A stretch of DNA of 64,000 nt from Incurvaria masculella (lineage: Eukaryota; Arthropoda; Insecta; Lepidoptera; Incurvariidae): positions 17,383,001 to 17,447,000 of the forward strand of contig OX335652.1 in the NCBI GenBank assembly GCA_946894095.1, written 5' to 3'. This document shows positions 12,015 to 24,299 of the stretch, in pieces. The notes under the pieces are model-generated. The model had not been told where the DNA came from and made no database searches. It saw only the letters and a list, made by a program, of their open reading frames with translations. The stretch's first letter is position 1. Every line of letters begins with the position of its first letter. The translations under genes were made by a program, and so were the position numbers.

Positions 12015-12520
12015 TACCTAATTGGGAAGAAAACTCAAAGCTTATTGTAGATGGCGCATGGGCGACCTCGCCTTAGAAATGTCAAAACTCAATGGCCAAA
12101 ACTGTAATTTCTGTCAAGTTTTATAATGAGTTTTTTTATAGCAATTTGTACTCCTTGGTGCAATTAGAAAAAGGTTTGGAGGAAAGAAGAGCTTTTGATT
12201 GTCTTCAAACTTATTTCAATGTAATTGACCAGCACAAAGTTTGAAATGAAATGTTATACTAGGTAAATATCACATTAATGTGGTATTAACTTTTCCACAA
12301 CTTCATTTGACAATCATAATTTAAAACAAATCATTTTCAGCATAATACCGAGAAAATTGAGTCATATTAATTACGTAGATTGAGTAAATACATTTTTCAA
12401 ATCTATTCTCTTTTATTTTGTATGGTATCTGACAGCTTTGACCGACATTTTAGGTGAGCTCGCTTGGACGCCACCTGTCGTTATAAACAAGCAGTTTTCT
12501 TCCCTATTTCCGAACAAATT
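12015..12520. mobile_element. Candidate MITE with GGGAAGAAAACT ends
   Basis: TAATTGGGAAGAAAACTC at 12018 and GCAGTTTTCTTCCCTATTT at 12490 are inverted; the match continues as GGCGACCTCGCC versus GGTGAGCTCGC. The interior is AT-rich without coding sequence. Confidence 0.5.
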
Positions 12521-12884
12521 CGATATGCCGCCACTATCTTGAGTAAGTTGGGATATATTTGATCTGAACCCGAGCCATCCCGATTGTTATGAACATGACC
12601 AGACATTCATTAAATCACATGGAAAAGGTTCCCGCTGCGTCGACCCGGCCTGATGAGTGATTCATCTATTGGTCTGGAGTCCCAGAGCGGCGGCACAGTG
12701 ACCCAGATACGGGTCCGAGGTCCGTATAACTTACATGTTTTCCGGAACGGATGCTAAGTTTGGCGAGGACATTTTCCTTTTGTGTTAAAAATCAGAAAGT
12801 TCGAGGCCCGAGGATTTTCTCTCGTCCTTTCGTAAAATAAAATAAAATAGTAAAATAAAATAGTATAAAACAAAGTCGCGTTCT

Positions 12885-13335
12885 CTGGCCCTATATCTCT
12901 ATGTATGCTTAAATCTTTAAAACTACGCAACGGATTTTGATGCGGTTTTTTTTAATAGATAGAGTGATTGAAGAGGAAGGTTTATAAGTATAATAACATC
13001 CATCTAGAAATACTGTTATTTTTGAGGTTTCTAATGTGATGTCGTAAAAAAATACATTTTTCCGCTTACATTGCAAACGCAGGCTGAACCCTACGAGATT
13101 TATTAAAATAATGTACAAAGTATTGTACACATTGAAAAGGTCTACAGAAAACTCCGCGATGGTATATGTCTATCTCTTATGGATATCCCACGATAACATT
13201 TTTTTGTCATTTTCTTTTTATGATAGTAGTGTTAAAATATAAATGATATTATATTCTAAGGTTAATTTTTAAATCGCTTTTATATTAATTACGAAAACGA
13301 CATTGACCCGAGCGGAGCCGGGTACCTCAGCTAGT
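12885..13335 (+). mobile_element. Non-autonomous Helitron, 3' part
   Basis: Terminates at 13335 in ...CTCAGCTAG followed by T, with a short GC hairpin (ACCCGAGCGGAGCCGGGT at about 13305-13322) about 10 bp before the end. A hairpin followed by CTRR and host T is the Helitron 3' signature. The 5' end (TC, host A) was not located with confidence; the stretch ACTACGCAACGGATTTTGAT at 12922 is commonly seen in such elements. No Rep/helicase coding sequence. Confidence 0.6.
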
Positions 13336-13422
13336 TAACATTAAATTAAATAAACTTAGGGGAAGATAATTCTTCTCATAATCCATTATAATTAATGAGG
13401 GACAATAAAAGGTTAAATGTAA

Positions 13423-14086
13423 TTAAGGTGGCCCAACCCGGCGGGACTAACTCATTCGCGAGCACGGTACAAAACCGTGCTGGTGCGCACTGGGACCTTC
13501 TCTGTTTCAATGAATAAGAGAGGCTCCATGATGAGGAAGATGCAACATGTCCACAAAAAAGACAATGTGCATAGTGTATGATTTGGTAAGATTTACGAAA
13601 ATTTTTATTACAAAACGACTTATAGCTAAAAGTAAACCACGACCGCTGTAGTAAAAAATCTAACAAAAACCAAATAGATTATAAATCTTGATTAAATAAG
13701 CTATGTCTGATGACTAATCTTTTTAAGATGTTCTTACTTTATCATTGCGTAATCCACCTTCAAAGTTATTGTATAAAACGCGCGAAAAACTCAAACTTTC
13801 GGACCTTATAACTTAGAAACCAAACACAATTTTTCAATGCCAACGGTCATCAGACATCTAGTTCGATCAGCTATTAATAAGCTATTTTGATCAAAATTTG
13901 GGATCATTGACAATAAATATCATCAAATAAATTAATCAAATATATCAAATCATTGAAAATAATAAAATCAAATCAAATAAAATAAAATCATTGATAAATT
14001 CATCAAATCATTGAAAATAATTGCATTTTGGGCGTGATCTTCTTTCACCGTTTGTATGGGGAGTTGAGCGGGTTGGGCCGCCTTAA
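13423..14086 (-). mobile_element. TTAA MITE family 1, enlarged by an AT repeat
   Basis: Both TTAA flanks and both inverted ends are present. It is about 110 bp longer than its relatives because of a (CAAAT/ATCAA)-rich simple repeat at about 13915-14020 near the AACTCCCC end. Confidence 0.85.
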
Positions 14087-14177
14087 GAAAGATTTTTATA
14101 CAGGTTCTTTCGCATTTGATTTATTTTTTCAATAGCCTTTTACGTTTTTTCTCTTTGTTAATTGTACGTTTTGAATG

Positions 14178-14372
14178 TATACGATATTACCGTTATATCA
14201 TTGATTTGAGGTTATGCAACGAAATTTACATTTAATCATTGCAATCAGATTTTGACCTTAATCGGAACAAGTTTTTGGTCGTGACACTCGTCGAAAGCAG
14301 GATTCGAACCTGCGACCTTTGGATTAATTGTCCACTGCTCTAAACTCTGAGCTATCTGGATAATTACTTCAG
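14178..14372 (-). mobile_element. Second tRNA-derived SINE (family T)
   Basis: On the - strand: ATAGCTCAGAGTTTAGAGCA (A-box-like) and GCAGGTTCGAATCCTGC (B box in a perfect T-stem), then a body with AATCTGATTGCAATG. The acceptor stem does not pair and the anticodon loop lacks T33, so it is a SINE and not a tRNA gene. Confidence 0.7.
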
Positions 14373-14979
14373 TCAATACATTTCTCGATCGTTTTCGAAT
14401 CGACCCAATGCTTATTTACCTACTTATGGGTTACAATTCTCCACGAATTGCGATATTAAATTAATAGGTAATTGAGAAGAACCAATACTTTATTCCACAA
14501 AGGAAAACAATAAGAATGATTCGTCCTAGATGGATACTTCGAGAGGATTTAGTTCCTAAGCTTAGAAACATATTTTAATGTTAATTGGTCCTTATTCATC
14601 TAAAAAATTTTTTCTGGGTTCCATAACTTTGGGGTCCGTAGGAGGAAAACGTTCAGGAGGAAAAACATGAATCCAATTTACCTGAAATGTATTTTTCCTT
14701 TGATTCGCTATAAATTTGGGAAATTATATGAAGTACAAAGGGCCCGATATTAAAATTGTTTTCTTTTATTTACATACATCAATATAATCTTAAAAAGTTG
14801 TGCAACCTTTTCAGGATATGAAATTGTTTGTTTTAAAGTATCTTTAGTCCCACATAGCTTATTTTACCCCATAAACAAATTCCCCATTGATAGGGAAAAC
14901 CTGCAGTAAGAAATAAAAAACTTCAAGTAATGAAAATTACAATTTTTGTGTAAACATTTGGATTACGAACCATACGAAA
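14373..14979. other. Unassigned AT-rich sequence
   Basis: No frame or repeat recognised. Confidence 0.5.
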
Positions 14980-15100
14980 ATAGATTTCTACAATATATTT
15001 TAGGATAAAAAATTTCTAAAATCTAGTAAAACATTAAGAGCATGGAAACAGTTATCATCCGTAGTAAAGGGAATTGATAGGGTAGCGACTCTCTTCAAAC
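14980..15100. repeat. Dispersed repeat, also at 24300
   Basis: TAGATTTCTACAATATATTT, AGAGCATGGAAACAGTTAT and GGAATTGATAGGGTAGCG are shared in order with 24300-24415. Confidence 0.55.
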
Positions 15101-15298
15101 AACTAGTAAACTAACTAATAAACTTATTTTTTTATTATTTTTGTACGAACCTTGTTAAGCTTACTGTTGCTTTATAGGCTGGTACATTTTAGACTTTTTC
15201 GTAAATTTCATCTTACAATAAAGATGCATTATTACAAACATTAAATAAATGTACCAAAGATAAAGAATATTCATTGGAAATAATTTAGATAAGAAAAT

Positions 15299-15585
15299 AA
15301 CCGTCCAAGTGCGAGTCGGTCTTGCACACGAAGGGTTCCGTACCATCGTACAAGATATAACACAAAAACATCACGTTTTTTGTGTGTATAATAAATTCAT
15401 ATTTTTTTATTTTAGTTTATCTATTTTCTTGTTATAGCGGAAAAATAAATATATACTCTGTGAAAACTTCAGCTGCCTACCTGTTACAGTTCATGAGATA
15501 GAACCCTGTGACGGACGGACGGACGGACAGCGAGGGCTTATTAATAGGGTTCCGTTTTCGCCCTTTGGGTACGAAACCTTAAAAA
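15299..15585 (-). mobile_element. L element
   Basis: Reverse-orientation copy running from CCAAGTGCGAGTCGGT to the ACGAAACCTTAAAAA end; shortened GGAC tract (four units). Confidence 0.78.
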
Positions 15586-15807
15586 TAGAGTTGTTCCATA
15601 GTGTAAAATCAGTGTAAGTATGTAACGGCATACAAAGTTGACGTATAACATCATCTACTTTTGAAGGACAAACAAATGAGGGAAACATCCTGTGAAGGAT
15701 TCAGTGCGCTCATATAAGTGCTAGAAGGTAAATAAATCATGAATAAAAAAAATATTGTCGAGCCTTGGGGTATAAAGTTCCGCTTATGTTAAGTGCCCTA
15801 ATGTAGA

Positions 15808-15867
15808 CAGCGAGGAAAGAAAGACCAGAGTGGCGATCGAAATTCATTCGTATGGCGACAGCGTAGG
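15808..15867 (+). repeat. Dispersed 66-bp motif, copy B
   Basis: CAGCGAGGAAAGAAAGACC, GAGTGGCGATCGAAATTCAT, TCGTATGGCGACAGCGTAGG. Confidence 0.55.
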
Positions 15868-15879
15868 AATCTACGAGTA

Positions 15880-16039
15880 TTTTTTTATGTAACTGGACAT
15901 GGATGGCTTATACCAAACTGACCTTCGAATATTAGCCTTACAAACCACGTGGGAACTAGGTGCCATGCCAGAACATTCCTTATATTTCTCGGCTACATTG
16001 AACTGGATGGAAAACATGGACAATTTTCATTGCCGCTTC
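15880..16039 (-). mobile_element. SINE body fragment
   Basis: Tail and body up to TTTTCATTGCCGCTTC; head missing. It adjoins a (TTTCA)n run at 16039-16061 that may be the tail of another LINE. Confidence 0.7.
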
Positions 16040-16783
16040 TCATTTCATTTCATTTCATTTATTTAAACTTTTGGTAGTCAAAATACACTAAGTTACCTCA
16101 CAAAGATCCGCGATTTCGATGGACCCAGTATAGAAGAACCCGCAAAGAAACTTCTCGGGTTTACGTTACATATTTTTCCATCCACAATTATGAAATACAC
16201 AGATAGATCCTTTGTACACAAATACACAGATAGTTTCTTTGCGGATTCTTCTTTACTTGTTGATAAAATTCGCGGATCTATCAGTTTTTGACAAAACTTC
16301 GTGTAGTTTTAATATCAAAAATGAAATGAAAGAAAATTAAAAAGATTCAGCAGGCATTATATTATCACCATGCCCGTCTGGTCGGTAGGGAATGAAAACT
16401 TGTCATGGATTTCAAATAATGTATTTATTTGAATTCCACATGTTAAACAGTAAATAGAGAAAGAAATGCAAGCCTCCTCTTTGATCTTAATGCTTTTGGC
16501 TTGTATATTTTTAGGCAAGGAAACGAATTCAATTCCTCAAAAGCCTTATGTCTACCATAAAGGGGTGCTCCGATTCTCTGCAAACATGGAGCGGAAATCG
16601 AATGTCATACGCGAGCCTAGAAAGAGACCGCACGCCGCCCGTGATGCCGCCCGCAGAGTTTTGTTTGCGAGCGTATCAATCAATGCCACATCGCGAGCAA
16701 ATTCTGGGCGGGAAACTTGTCGGCCTGAAGCTTTCACGCTCCTCATATTTCATCGGGAACGCTTCCGGAGCCTCCGCCGATGA
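16040..16783. other. LINE-tail-like start, then unassigned
   Basis: (TTTCA)n at 16039-16061 looks like a LINE 3' tail on the - strand. The frames at 16466-16829 start with a hydrophobic stretch but are not supported by splice sites or family features. Confidence 0.4.
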
Positions 16784-16850
16784 CATCGAGCAAGGAAGGC
16801 GGGAGCGGCGACCGAAAGTATACGTTTAGCGGCAGCGCGGCCACTTTTTA
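16784..16850 (+). repeat. Dispersed 66-bp motif, copy C
   Basis: CATCGAGCAAGGAAGGCGGG, AGCGGCGACCGAAAGT, CGGCAGCGCGGCCACTTTTT. It lies just before the GGAGGTC foldback element. Confidence 0.55.
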
Positions 16851-16868
16851 GAGATGACGCATACAATG

Positions 16869-17453
16869 TAGACTAGGAGGTCGCGACAAAAATGGTAACG
16901 ATAACGTAAATGGCTGAAACGGGTATCACGGGATAAAGACCAACCCTCTGAAGCTAAATGTGTCAGTCTGCCTGTTCCAAGTGGTTGCGCTACTTAGATA
17001 ATACGCCTGAAAAAGTAGTTATGGTGACAAAAAATACATATGATAAGGTAAATGGATGCAAATGACGAAGCATGAAAGTATCGATACATACTTGCTTAGC
17101 AATACAAAAACTGAACAAATCTTTGTTTGCATTTAGTAGTTATAGGCGATTTAGGTGACAGATATAACTTTAGGTATATTTAAGTATTTAATTAAGTAAC
17201 CGTCTGGTTATTGTTGTATAATTAATAGGTATCAATGTTTCCAGATAATCAGTATATTCATCAGCAGGTACATACCAGCATCTATTTTATATAGCCAATC
17301 TAGATTGGTTGCGTTGCTAGATTGGCTATATAAAATATTATTTGCGACGGGCAGACCGACATATTTAGCATCAGAGGGTTGGTTTCTAACATGTGAACCC
17401 AGATTCAGTCATTTACCTTATCGTGACCAAAAATGTCGTGACCTCCCGGAATA
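16869..17453 (+). mobile_element. Foldback MITE with GGAGGTC ends
   Basis: Long imperfect inverted arms: GACTAGGAGGTCGCGACA...GTAACGATAACGTAAATGGC at the left, ATTTACCTTATCGTGACC...GTCGTGACCTCCCGGAATA at the right, each continuing through CCAACCCTCTGA / TCAGAGGGTTGG. A perfect 20-bp palindrome arm lies inside (17286-17338, ATATAGCCAATCTAG). No coding sequence. The second copy is at 42866. Confidence 0.78.
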
Positions 17454-17939
17454 ATAACGGTAGCACCGGAAAGTTCGCTGAAAAATTTGATCCAGCAAGG
17501 CAAAGGTTGGTTTCCACCAAGTGCTGATTATTAGATGAAAATCATACCATATAAATGATAAAATGTAAACATAATCAAGTAAAATGAACAAAAATGTATA
17601 CGAATGTTGCAGTTCATGCAGTGAGCTTTGTATTGAGTATTAAATGATGGAACAGCCTAATAAATACGCGTAATGAAGTCACAATCACAAAACTAGATCC
17701 TTAAACAATCTAACAGTCTCGGCCACAAGAACTAGATTTGCACAGCGCTTTACATGGTATATGGGACCTTATATTTAGACATAAGTAAAATGACTCGTTA
17801 TAACTGCAAAACACAAGTGTTTAATTGGCTTATGAAAATGGATTATGAAGATACTGAACTCAAACTCTCGGTTTTGGTTTGAGCCAATTACATAAAACCA
17901 GACACACACCACATCATGATACGTCACATCACATGACAC

Positions 17940-18075
17940 CACCACAATAGACTTCACTTCACACTACATCACATCGCATCACATCGCATCACACCACACC
18001 ACACCACACCACACCACACCACACCACACCACACCACACCACACCACACCACACCACACCACAACACATCACACC
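17940..18075. repeat. (ACACC)n / (ACATC)n pentanucleotide microsatellite
   Basis: CACAT and CGCATCACAT variants, then about 15 perfect CACAC-C units at 17985-18062. Confidence 0.95.
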
Positions 18076-18318
18076 ACAAAACCCATATTAAACAGAACAC
18101 ACCATAGTCCTAAAAAAAAGTAAAACGAACATATATAATAATAATAACCTTTTATTGGATTACTAAGACATAACTATACAGAAAAAAAAACAGTAAAACA
18201 TACAATGTAGAATACATTTCTGGAAAGGGCAAACATACAGCATATATCTACTTAAGCATAGATAGAAAAAACATATTTATAATGTTAGCTACCTTCTGCA
18301 TACTCTCCTTTATTCAAT

Positions 18319-18342
18319 ATATATATATATATATATATATAT
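18319..18342. repeat. (AT)n microsatellite
   Basis: Twelve AT units. Confidence 0.95.
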
Positions 18343-18674
18343 GCACCAATATTGTATTTCAAACAGCGAGCTTTGTTCCATATAATGAGTGTGACGTAAT
18401 CGGGCCGCCTTATAAAATGTACGTATAAGGAAGTTAAACGAACAAATATCAGTCGAACAACGAGTTTTGTACCATAAAAAGTTATGTTATGGTTTGTGGT
18501 TGACGAAAAACATAACAATATAAAATAAACATTCAATTATTCAATTTGATATTCGGATGAGCCAATCGCGTCATCGTCTGTGGTGGCTCTTGAACTGAGA
18601 CAATTCACAATTCATAATCAGTACATACATTTCCAAAATATCATTAAAAACTGTAAAAAAATAGCATCAAAATA

Positions 18675-18854
18675 GGGGAAGGGGACCTACAGTTTTACAT
18701 GGATTCCGAACCATGGAGCAACTCGCATTCGTGACGAAATCCACTTATTCAACTCAGAAAGAGAAAGAAAGTCGTGCATGAATAGGGCGGGGATTCGAAC
18801 CCAGACCTCTGGTATGCTAGTCAAGTACCCGCGCCACTAGGCTACGAGCCGCTC
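18675..18854 (-). mobile_element. SINE with tRNA-type head, 3' truncated
   Basis: On the - strand: GAGCGGCTCGTAGCCTAGTG (A-box-like) and GGGTTCGAATCCCCG (B box), then the GAATGCGAGTTGCTCC linker and body start. The rest of the body is absent. Confidence 0.75.
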
Positions 18855-19945
18855 AAAATCATGCTATGTTTATTATTTCATTTGAATTCCTCTTGGGCAC
18901 ACACATACTAATGTTTAAATTATATTTATTCTTATGTTCTGACACTTATGTTATGTTACTATTGTTAGTTCATCTTCTGTTTCTTCAGCTGGAATGTATT
19001 TTGTTGTGCTCATGGAGAGGCAAATTGTTGTATGTTTGTTTGTCTGTTAATTGCTATTCCTTTCTCTTGTAAAATACAATACAAACATGTTTGTGTTTGG
19101 CCTTGGTTGCTCACCATTGTATTAGTAAAATTGAGTTTTTTTTTTCTTGTTTAAGTAAACCCAAATAACTTCCGAAGTTAATTCCTCAAAGTATGACTTT
19201 TAATAGACCTGAGTCCTGAGAAATAGACCGAGTAGGACTCGCACATGAAGGGTTCTGTACCATCGTACAAGATTTAACATAAAACAATCACGTTATTTGT
19301 ATGGGGCCGCCCTTTCATTTCATTTTTTTTTATTTTACCTATTTGTTGTAGCGGCAAACTAAATAACCACCCTGTGAAAATTTCAGCTACCTATTACGGT
19401 TTATGAGATGCAGCCCTGGGACAGACGGACGGACAGCGGGGGCCTTGTAATAAGGTTCCGTTTGCACCCTTTGGGTACGGAACCCTAAAAAAAAATAATG
19501 TGGTTAGAGCATTTGTCAGAGATAATACATAGTCCAAGCAGCGTGTTTGCGTATACCGCGTGGGGCCATAATGTTCGCACTTTGCCCGGAAAATGCATTT
19601 TCCTACACATCGGCGGGTTCGCAGCTGAAACATTCAATATTTATCGAGGAGCCGTCGAGAGTAAAGGAAAAGCGATCGCGTGGAAAAATCTCTTTAGCCC
19701 CTTTTCCATCAGTCGAGTGGCGTTATTTCTCGGGTTTTTTTCGCGTAGGTAGGTTTTTCTTGGAAGCTCATTCTTAAAGTTCGTTTGGGCTTTGCCGTGT
19801 AAAGTATCGGAATAAAAGGTGAATTTTTATTTACAACTCGCCGGTTACAAGGATATTTTTTTTTATTATTTGAAATGTAAATGTTAAACAAAAAATATGT
19901 TGGCGTTGGCATCAAAAAATATATTGTTAATGATAACATGACAAA
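18855..19945. other. Unassigned around an L element
   Basis: 18866-19072 encodes only a low-complexity hydrophobic peptide (Leu/Cys/Phe from T-rich DNA). Frames at 19498-19777 overlap and show no family. Confidence 0.45.
19227..19495 (-). mobile_element. L element
   Basis: Reverse-orientation copy with both ends; GGAC tract reduced to two units and the terminal hairpin partly lost. Confidence 0.75.
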
Positions 19946-20295
19946 GAGCGGCTAGTAGCGTAGTGGCGCGGGGACTGGCCTAGCGTACCAGAAGTCTGGA
20001 TTCAATTCCGACATGCTGCTCCATGGTTCGGAATCCATGTAAAACTGTAGGTCCCCTTCCCCTACTAGGTGGTAGGGTTTAAGCCCGCCCGGGTTGGTAC
20101 CATCGCATTGGATGAAAAGATGGTCGAAGCGGCAATGAAAAATTGTCCGTGTTTTCCATCCAGTTCAATGTAGCCGTGCTCATAAAGGGAAGGTCCTGGC
20201 ATGGCACCTAATTCTTTCGGGAATGTGTTGTATTGGGCTAATATCATAACGGTAAGTGTGTGGGATAAGCCATCCATGTCAGGTCACATAAAAAC
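19946..20295 (+). mobile_element. SINE with tRNA-type head, complete
   Basis: Head 19946-20015 with GGATTCAATTCC as B box, body with GGTTGGTACCATCGCATT, tail of the CGGGAATGTG / TCATAAAGGG subtype, end GCCATCCATGTCAGGTCACA and A tail. HaSE1-like organisation. Confidence 0.82.
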
Positions 20296-20799
20296 ACAAA
20301 TAATAAAAAGAAGGAGAGATACATTTCCCTTCAGTATATTGTTACTTTTATCTTCGATCTATGATGCAATCAAATGTATCGTTCGTAATCTCCCAAACCA
20401 CCCAACCGATTTCGAACGAATTTTGTGAATGCTTATGGTTTGCTATGGTGTGTATGCAACTAGTTTGTTGTATGAATTAAAAACTAAGAGACGTCCGAGG
20501 ACGCCCATGGGCTTTCAACATCTAGGGGCTGCGAAAACCATGCGCGCCGGCGTTCGTCTTATTATTGTTTAAAGACCACAGAGTGTACTATGGCGGTGAC
20601 CCGATAGATAAATATCTATAGAATCGGTTGGTTTTTAATAGATAGCTAATAGTTACAGAAATAAATTAATGCCAAAGTAAATAGGTTTTTAATTCGATTT
20701 CTCAGAAAGTACATTAAGTTATATCTTTTAGCAGACGGTCTCACCACAGATTGCAAACATTACATATTTATATAATCTGTGGTCTCACCTTGCAACTCT

Positions 20800-20962
20800 G
20801 AGGGCCGAGTGCACGAAAGGACTAAAAATCAAAATCAACGTCAACGTATGATTAAACACGTCACTTTGTATGGACAGTATGGAAGTAACTCCATGTGGTT
20901 AACTAAAAGTGACGTGTTTGAACATTGATTAACTCAGCCGTCTCTTCGTGCAATCGGGGCTA
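20800..20962. repeat. Short foldback repeat
   Basis: GAGTGCACGAAAGG and CTTCGTGCAATCGG at the ends, AAACACGTCACTTT and AAAAGTGACGTGTTT inside. Resembles a small MITE. Confidence 0.5.
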
Positions 20963-21869
20963 AACCTGTCGTCTATGCACTCATGAAGCGAATACGAGAT
21001 CACACAACTAAAGCTTGCGAGTAGCTGTCAAACTTCATATTGAATACATGTAAATGACAGCTACTCGCGGGCATTCGTTGTGAGAACTTCTCCTGTTCAC
21101 TCCCCGAGAGAACTCCCTGCAAACTAAGCATAACATACTAGCAAACATACGAACCACAGTGAACCGGATATCCAAAATGGCCGCCGCCGGCCACGGCGAC
21201 CACGGATCGACGATAGTGCGGTCACATCCTTCTGATGCAAAACAAATATCTGTGGACGTACAGAAAGGCAAGTCTTCCTACAGCAGTTTCTAGAAAGGTT
21301 GGACATAAAATCTGCTCCATCACTTTACTAGACTAAACTAGTTTACAATATTCTACAAACTGTACATGTTTGAGATTCACCCAAAAGATTATTTTAGGAT
21401 AAGATAAATCGATATGAATTATTCATGGGAATGTTTTCGGGAAAGCATTTATCTTTTCCTAGGTCACGTGTGGGTTGTTTCTTTAAGGGTTTTTCTCTGC
21501 ACTGAATGATAGCCTACGGTTCTGATCGATTTGTAAGCGATGTGTAGATTGACTGACATATACTAATATACATCAAATTAATTTAATCACAATGGTCTTC
21601 CAACATAATAAAAATAAGAGTTTAATCAAATAATTTATGCGAAAAATAATCAAAATATATTTATTTGGGAGCACTGCTATCTACTAGTAACTGTACAACA
21701 AATAATGTAATACAACCCGAAAGAAAATTCATTTCTATTCGGAAAAAGGGGGTACCGAATTTAATATTATTCGAGGAAAGCAACTGTGGATATGGGCTAT
21801 TAAAAATCAGCTTAGATAACACAAAGGTACAATTTTACAGAATGAGAAAATTGTTGCAGGTATCAATGT
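20963..21869. other. Unassigned sequence
   Basis: A GC-rich patch at 21165-21215 (ATGGCCGCCGCCGGCC) sits in AT-rich sequence. No gene recognised. Confidence 0.45.
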
Positions 21870-22362
21870 AAAAAAAACCGGCCATGTGCGAGTCGGACTC
21901 GCACACGAAGGGTTCCGTACCATCGTACAAGATTTACCAGAAAAAACCTTGTTTTTTGTATGTTGTTGTAAAATAAAAAAATAAAAAATATTGCTTATTA
22001 TTTTCTTATTTTATCTATTTGTTGTTATAGCGGCAAAATAAAAACACACTCTTTGAAAATTTCAGCTGTCTACCTATTACGGGTCATTACAGGCACAGCC
22101 CTGCGACAGAAAGACGGACGGACGGACGGCCCGACGGAAGGACAGCGGAGGCTTTTTTTTTATGTTACCAGTCACATGGATGGCTAATACCACACTTTCT
22201 GTCATGGTATTAGCCCAACACACCACATGGGAACTAGGTGCCATTCCAGGACCTTACTTATATTGCACGGCTACATTGAACACGGACAATTTTCATTGCC
22301 GCTTCGACCATCGTTCCGTAATAGGGTTCCGTTGGCACCCTTTCGGTACGGAACACTAAAAA
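21870..22362 (-). mobile_element. L element, interrupted by a SINE
   Basis: Both ends present; the sequence is split after GGAGGCT at 22152 by a SINE body (22153-22317) and resumes at GTAATAGGGTTCCG. Confidence 0.8.
22153..22317 (-). mobile_element. SINE body fragment inside an L element
   Basis: Tail to CTTCGACCATCGTTC of the body, subtype CATGGGAACTAGGT. Head missing. Inserted in the L element at 21870-22362. Confidence 0.75.
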
Positions 22363-22604
22363 GGTTTTTTAAGAACATAAATAGAATGTTTCGCTTCGCG
22401 TGAGAATTGTTAAAACCATAGACCTAGCATGCACCAAAGAACCAAATGTTTGTCATCTGAATTAGGAACGACTCGATTGCAACAGTGTTATTGTATGCGG
22501 CTACTCTATACAGAAGGTGTGAAAGCTCTCTGCGCGAACACGTCGCAGGCAGAGCTGCAAGTTTGTTAAGCTTACGTTGTCACACAGTCGCACGTGTGGC
22601 ACAG

Positions 22605-23278
22605 CCAGCGAGCACGGAAGGTCGGGGGTGAAACCGAAATTCGTTTGTATGGGGGTGACGCGACGTAGCCACTTTTACATACAAAATCGGCAGCGCCTTT
22701 TCTCGAGTTCCACCGTCACGCGGGAACACCATAAAAAACGTAAGAACTGACAGGCTACTATGGTAAATTAATTTTCCAGGTGAATAGGAAAGTGAGTGAT
22801 AAAATCGGATGTTTAGCTGCATTTCGTACAATGCACTGTCACACGACGTGCTATTCGGTCACGTGAACTGAAATTTACCAGTCAGCATGGTGCGAAATGC
22901 AACTTACCTTTAGATTTAATCACTTGCTTGTTCACCCGGTGAGTTTATTTACCATGTTAAATAACTCGTTAGGTGAATAGAAGGTAAACGGCAAAAGAGT
23001 GATAAATCTGACTTTTAGTTGCATTTCGTACCATGCCAACTGGTAACTTTTAGTTTGCTTGGCCGAATAACAACCTCGTTTGACAGTTAGCATGGTACGA
23101 AATGCAACTAAACGTCACTTTGAATCACTGTCTTGCCTGTTCACCGACTATTCATCGCGCGTATGATGTCGTGCGTGTCGAATTCGTAAGCGAGGTAATG
23201 ACAGTTTTGCACTAACTGGTGGCTACACTGCCTCCATACGAATGATTTTCGATTGCTACTGCCGTCTTTTCATACTCG
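22605..23278. mobile_element. Foldback element bounded by the GAGTGGCGACCGAAA motif
   Basis: The approximately 66-bp motif starting AGCGAGCACGGAAGG at 22605 reappears inverted at 23219-23278. Between them, GCATTTCGTAC and GTACGAAATGC blocks (about 22820-23110) form nested inverted repeats. No coding sequence. Confidence 0.55.
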
Positions 23279-23634
23279 AATGTGCACAAAAATGCACAGG
23301 TGACATTGTACGACACAGGGCCGGGCGGCCCCGGCGAAACGTAATCTTCCTCACACCTATACAATATGCACCTGCGTGTTACATTTCATTTCATAACGAC
23401 ATGAAGCAAGCACAATTCGCGGACATGTCTATAAAATATATTTATATATTTATGATAGATCCAAATCATTCATTTATAAATTGGAAAGAAAATTATTGAC
23501 TTAACAGGAGGCGACATTTCAGCAAGTTATTTAACACAAAGACTGAGCATTGCTATCCAGAGGGGCAATGCAGCAAGCGTGATGGGAACACTGCCATACG
23601 TGTCGCCGCTGGACGATGTATTTTATCTTGGCTC
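23279..23634. other. Unassigned sequence
   Basis: No repeat recognised; a GC-rich patch near 23320. The 85-codon frame is unsupported. Confidence 0.45.
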
Positions 23635-24185
23635 TTAAGGTGGCCCAACCCGGCGGGCCTAACTCATTCGCGGGCACGGTACAAAACCGTGCTGTCTCGC
23701 TCTGGGACCTTCTCTGTTTCAAAGAATAAGACATGCTCCGTGATGAGGAAGATGCAACACGTCCACAAAAAACACAATGTGCATAGTGTATGATTTGGTA
23801 AGATTTACGAAAATTTTAATTTCAAAACGACTTAATAGCTAAAAGTAAACCACGACCGCTGTAGTCAAAAATCTAACAAAAACCAAATAGATTATACATC
23901 TTGATTAAATAAGCTATGTCTGATGACTCATCTTTTTAATATGTTCTTACTTTATCATTGCGTTATCCACCTCCAAAGTTATTGTATAAAACCCGCGAAA
24001 AATTCGAACTTTCGGACCTTATAACTTAGAAAGCAAACACAATTTTACAATGCCAATGGTCATCAGACATCTCTTTCCATCAAATAAAGCTATTTTGAGC
24101 AACATTTTGGATCTCTGACAAGAAATATGGGCGTGATCTTCTTTCCCCTTTTGTATGGGGAGATGAGCGGGATGGGCCACCTTAA
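23635..24185 (-). mobile_element. TTAA MITE family 1, full length
   Basis: TTAA at 23635-23638 and 24182-24185, with inverted ends as in the 3.1-kb copy. 551 bp. Intact by structure. Confidence 0.87.
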
Positions 24186-24299
24186 CCCTTGTGTCTCCCT
24201 TTTTTTTCTTGTTAAAATGTTTGTTATTAAAATGTATTTAATAATGTAATAAATAAAAAAATACCTTTACATAGTATATAGGTAAATTTAAAATATGAC

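Larger units (their letters stand above)
17454..18674. other. Unassigned, microsatellite-rich
   Basis: Apart from the two microsatellites, nothing recognised. Confidence 0.5.

Noticed and set aside
14290..14372. Possible tRNA gene on the - strand
   Set aside because: A and B boxes are present but the acceptor stem does not pair and the anticodon loop is abnormal; the sequence continues into a SINE body found elsewhere.
18866..19072. Hydrophobic 68-codon frame
   Set aside because: Low-complexity Leu/Phe/Cys product of T-rich DNA, not a supported membrane protein.
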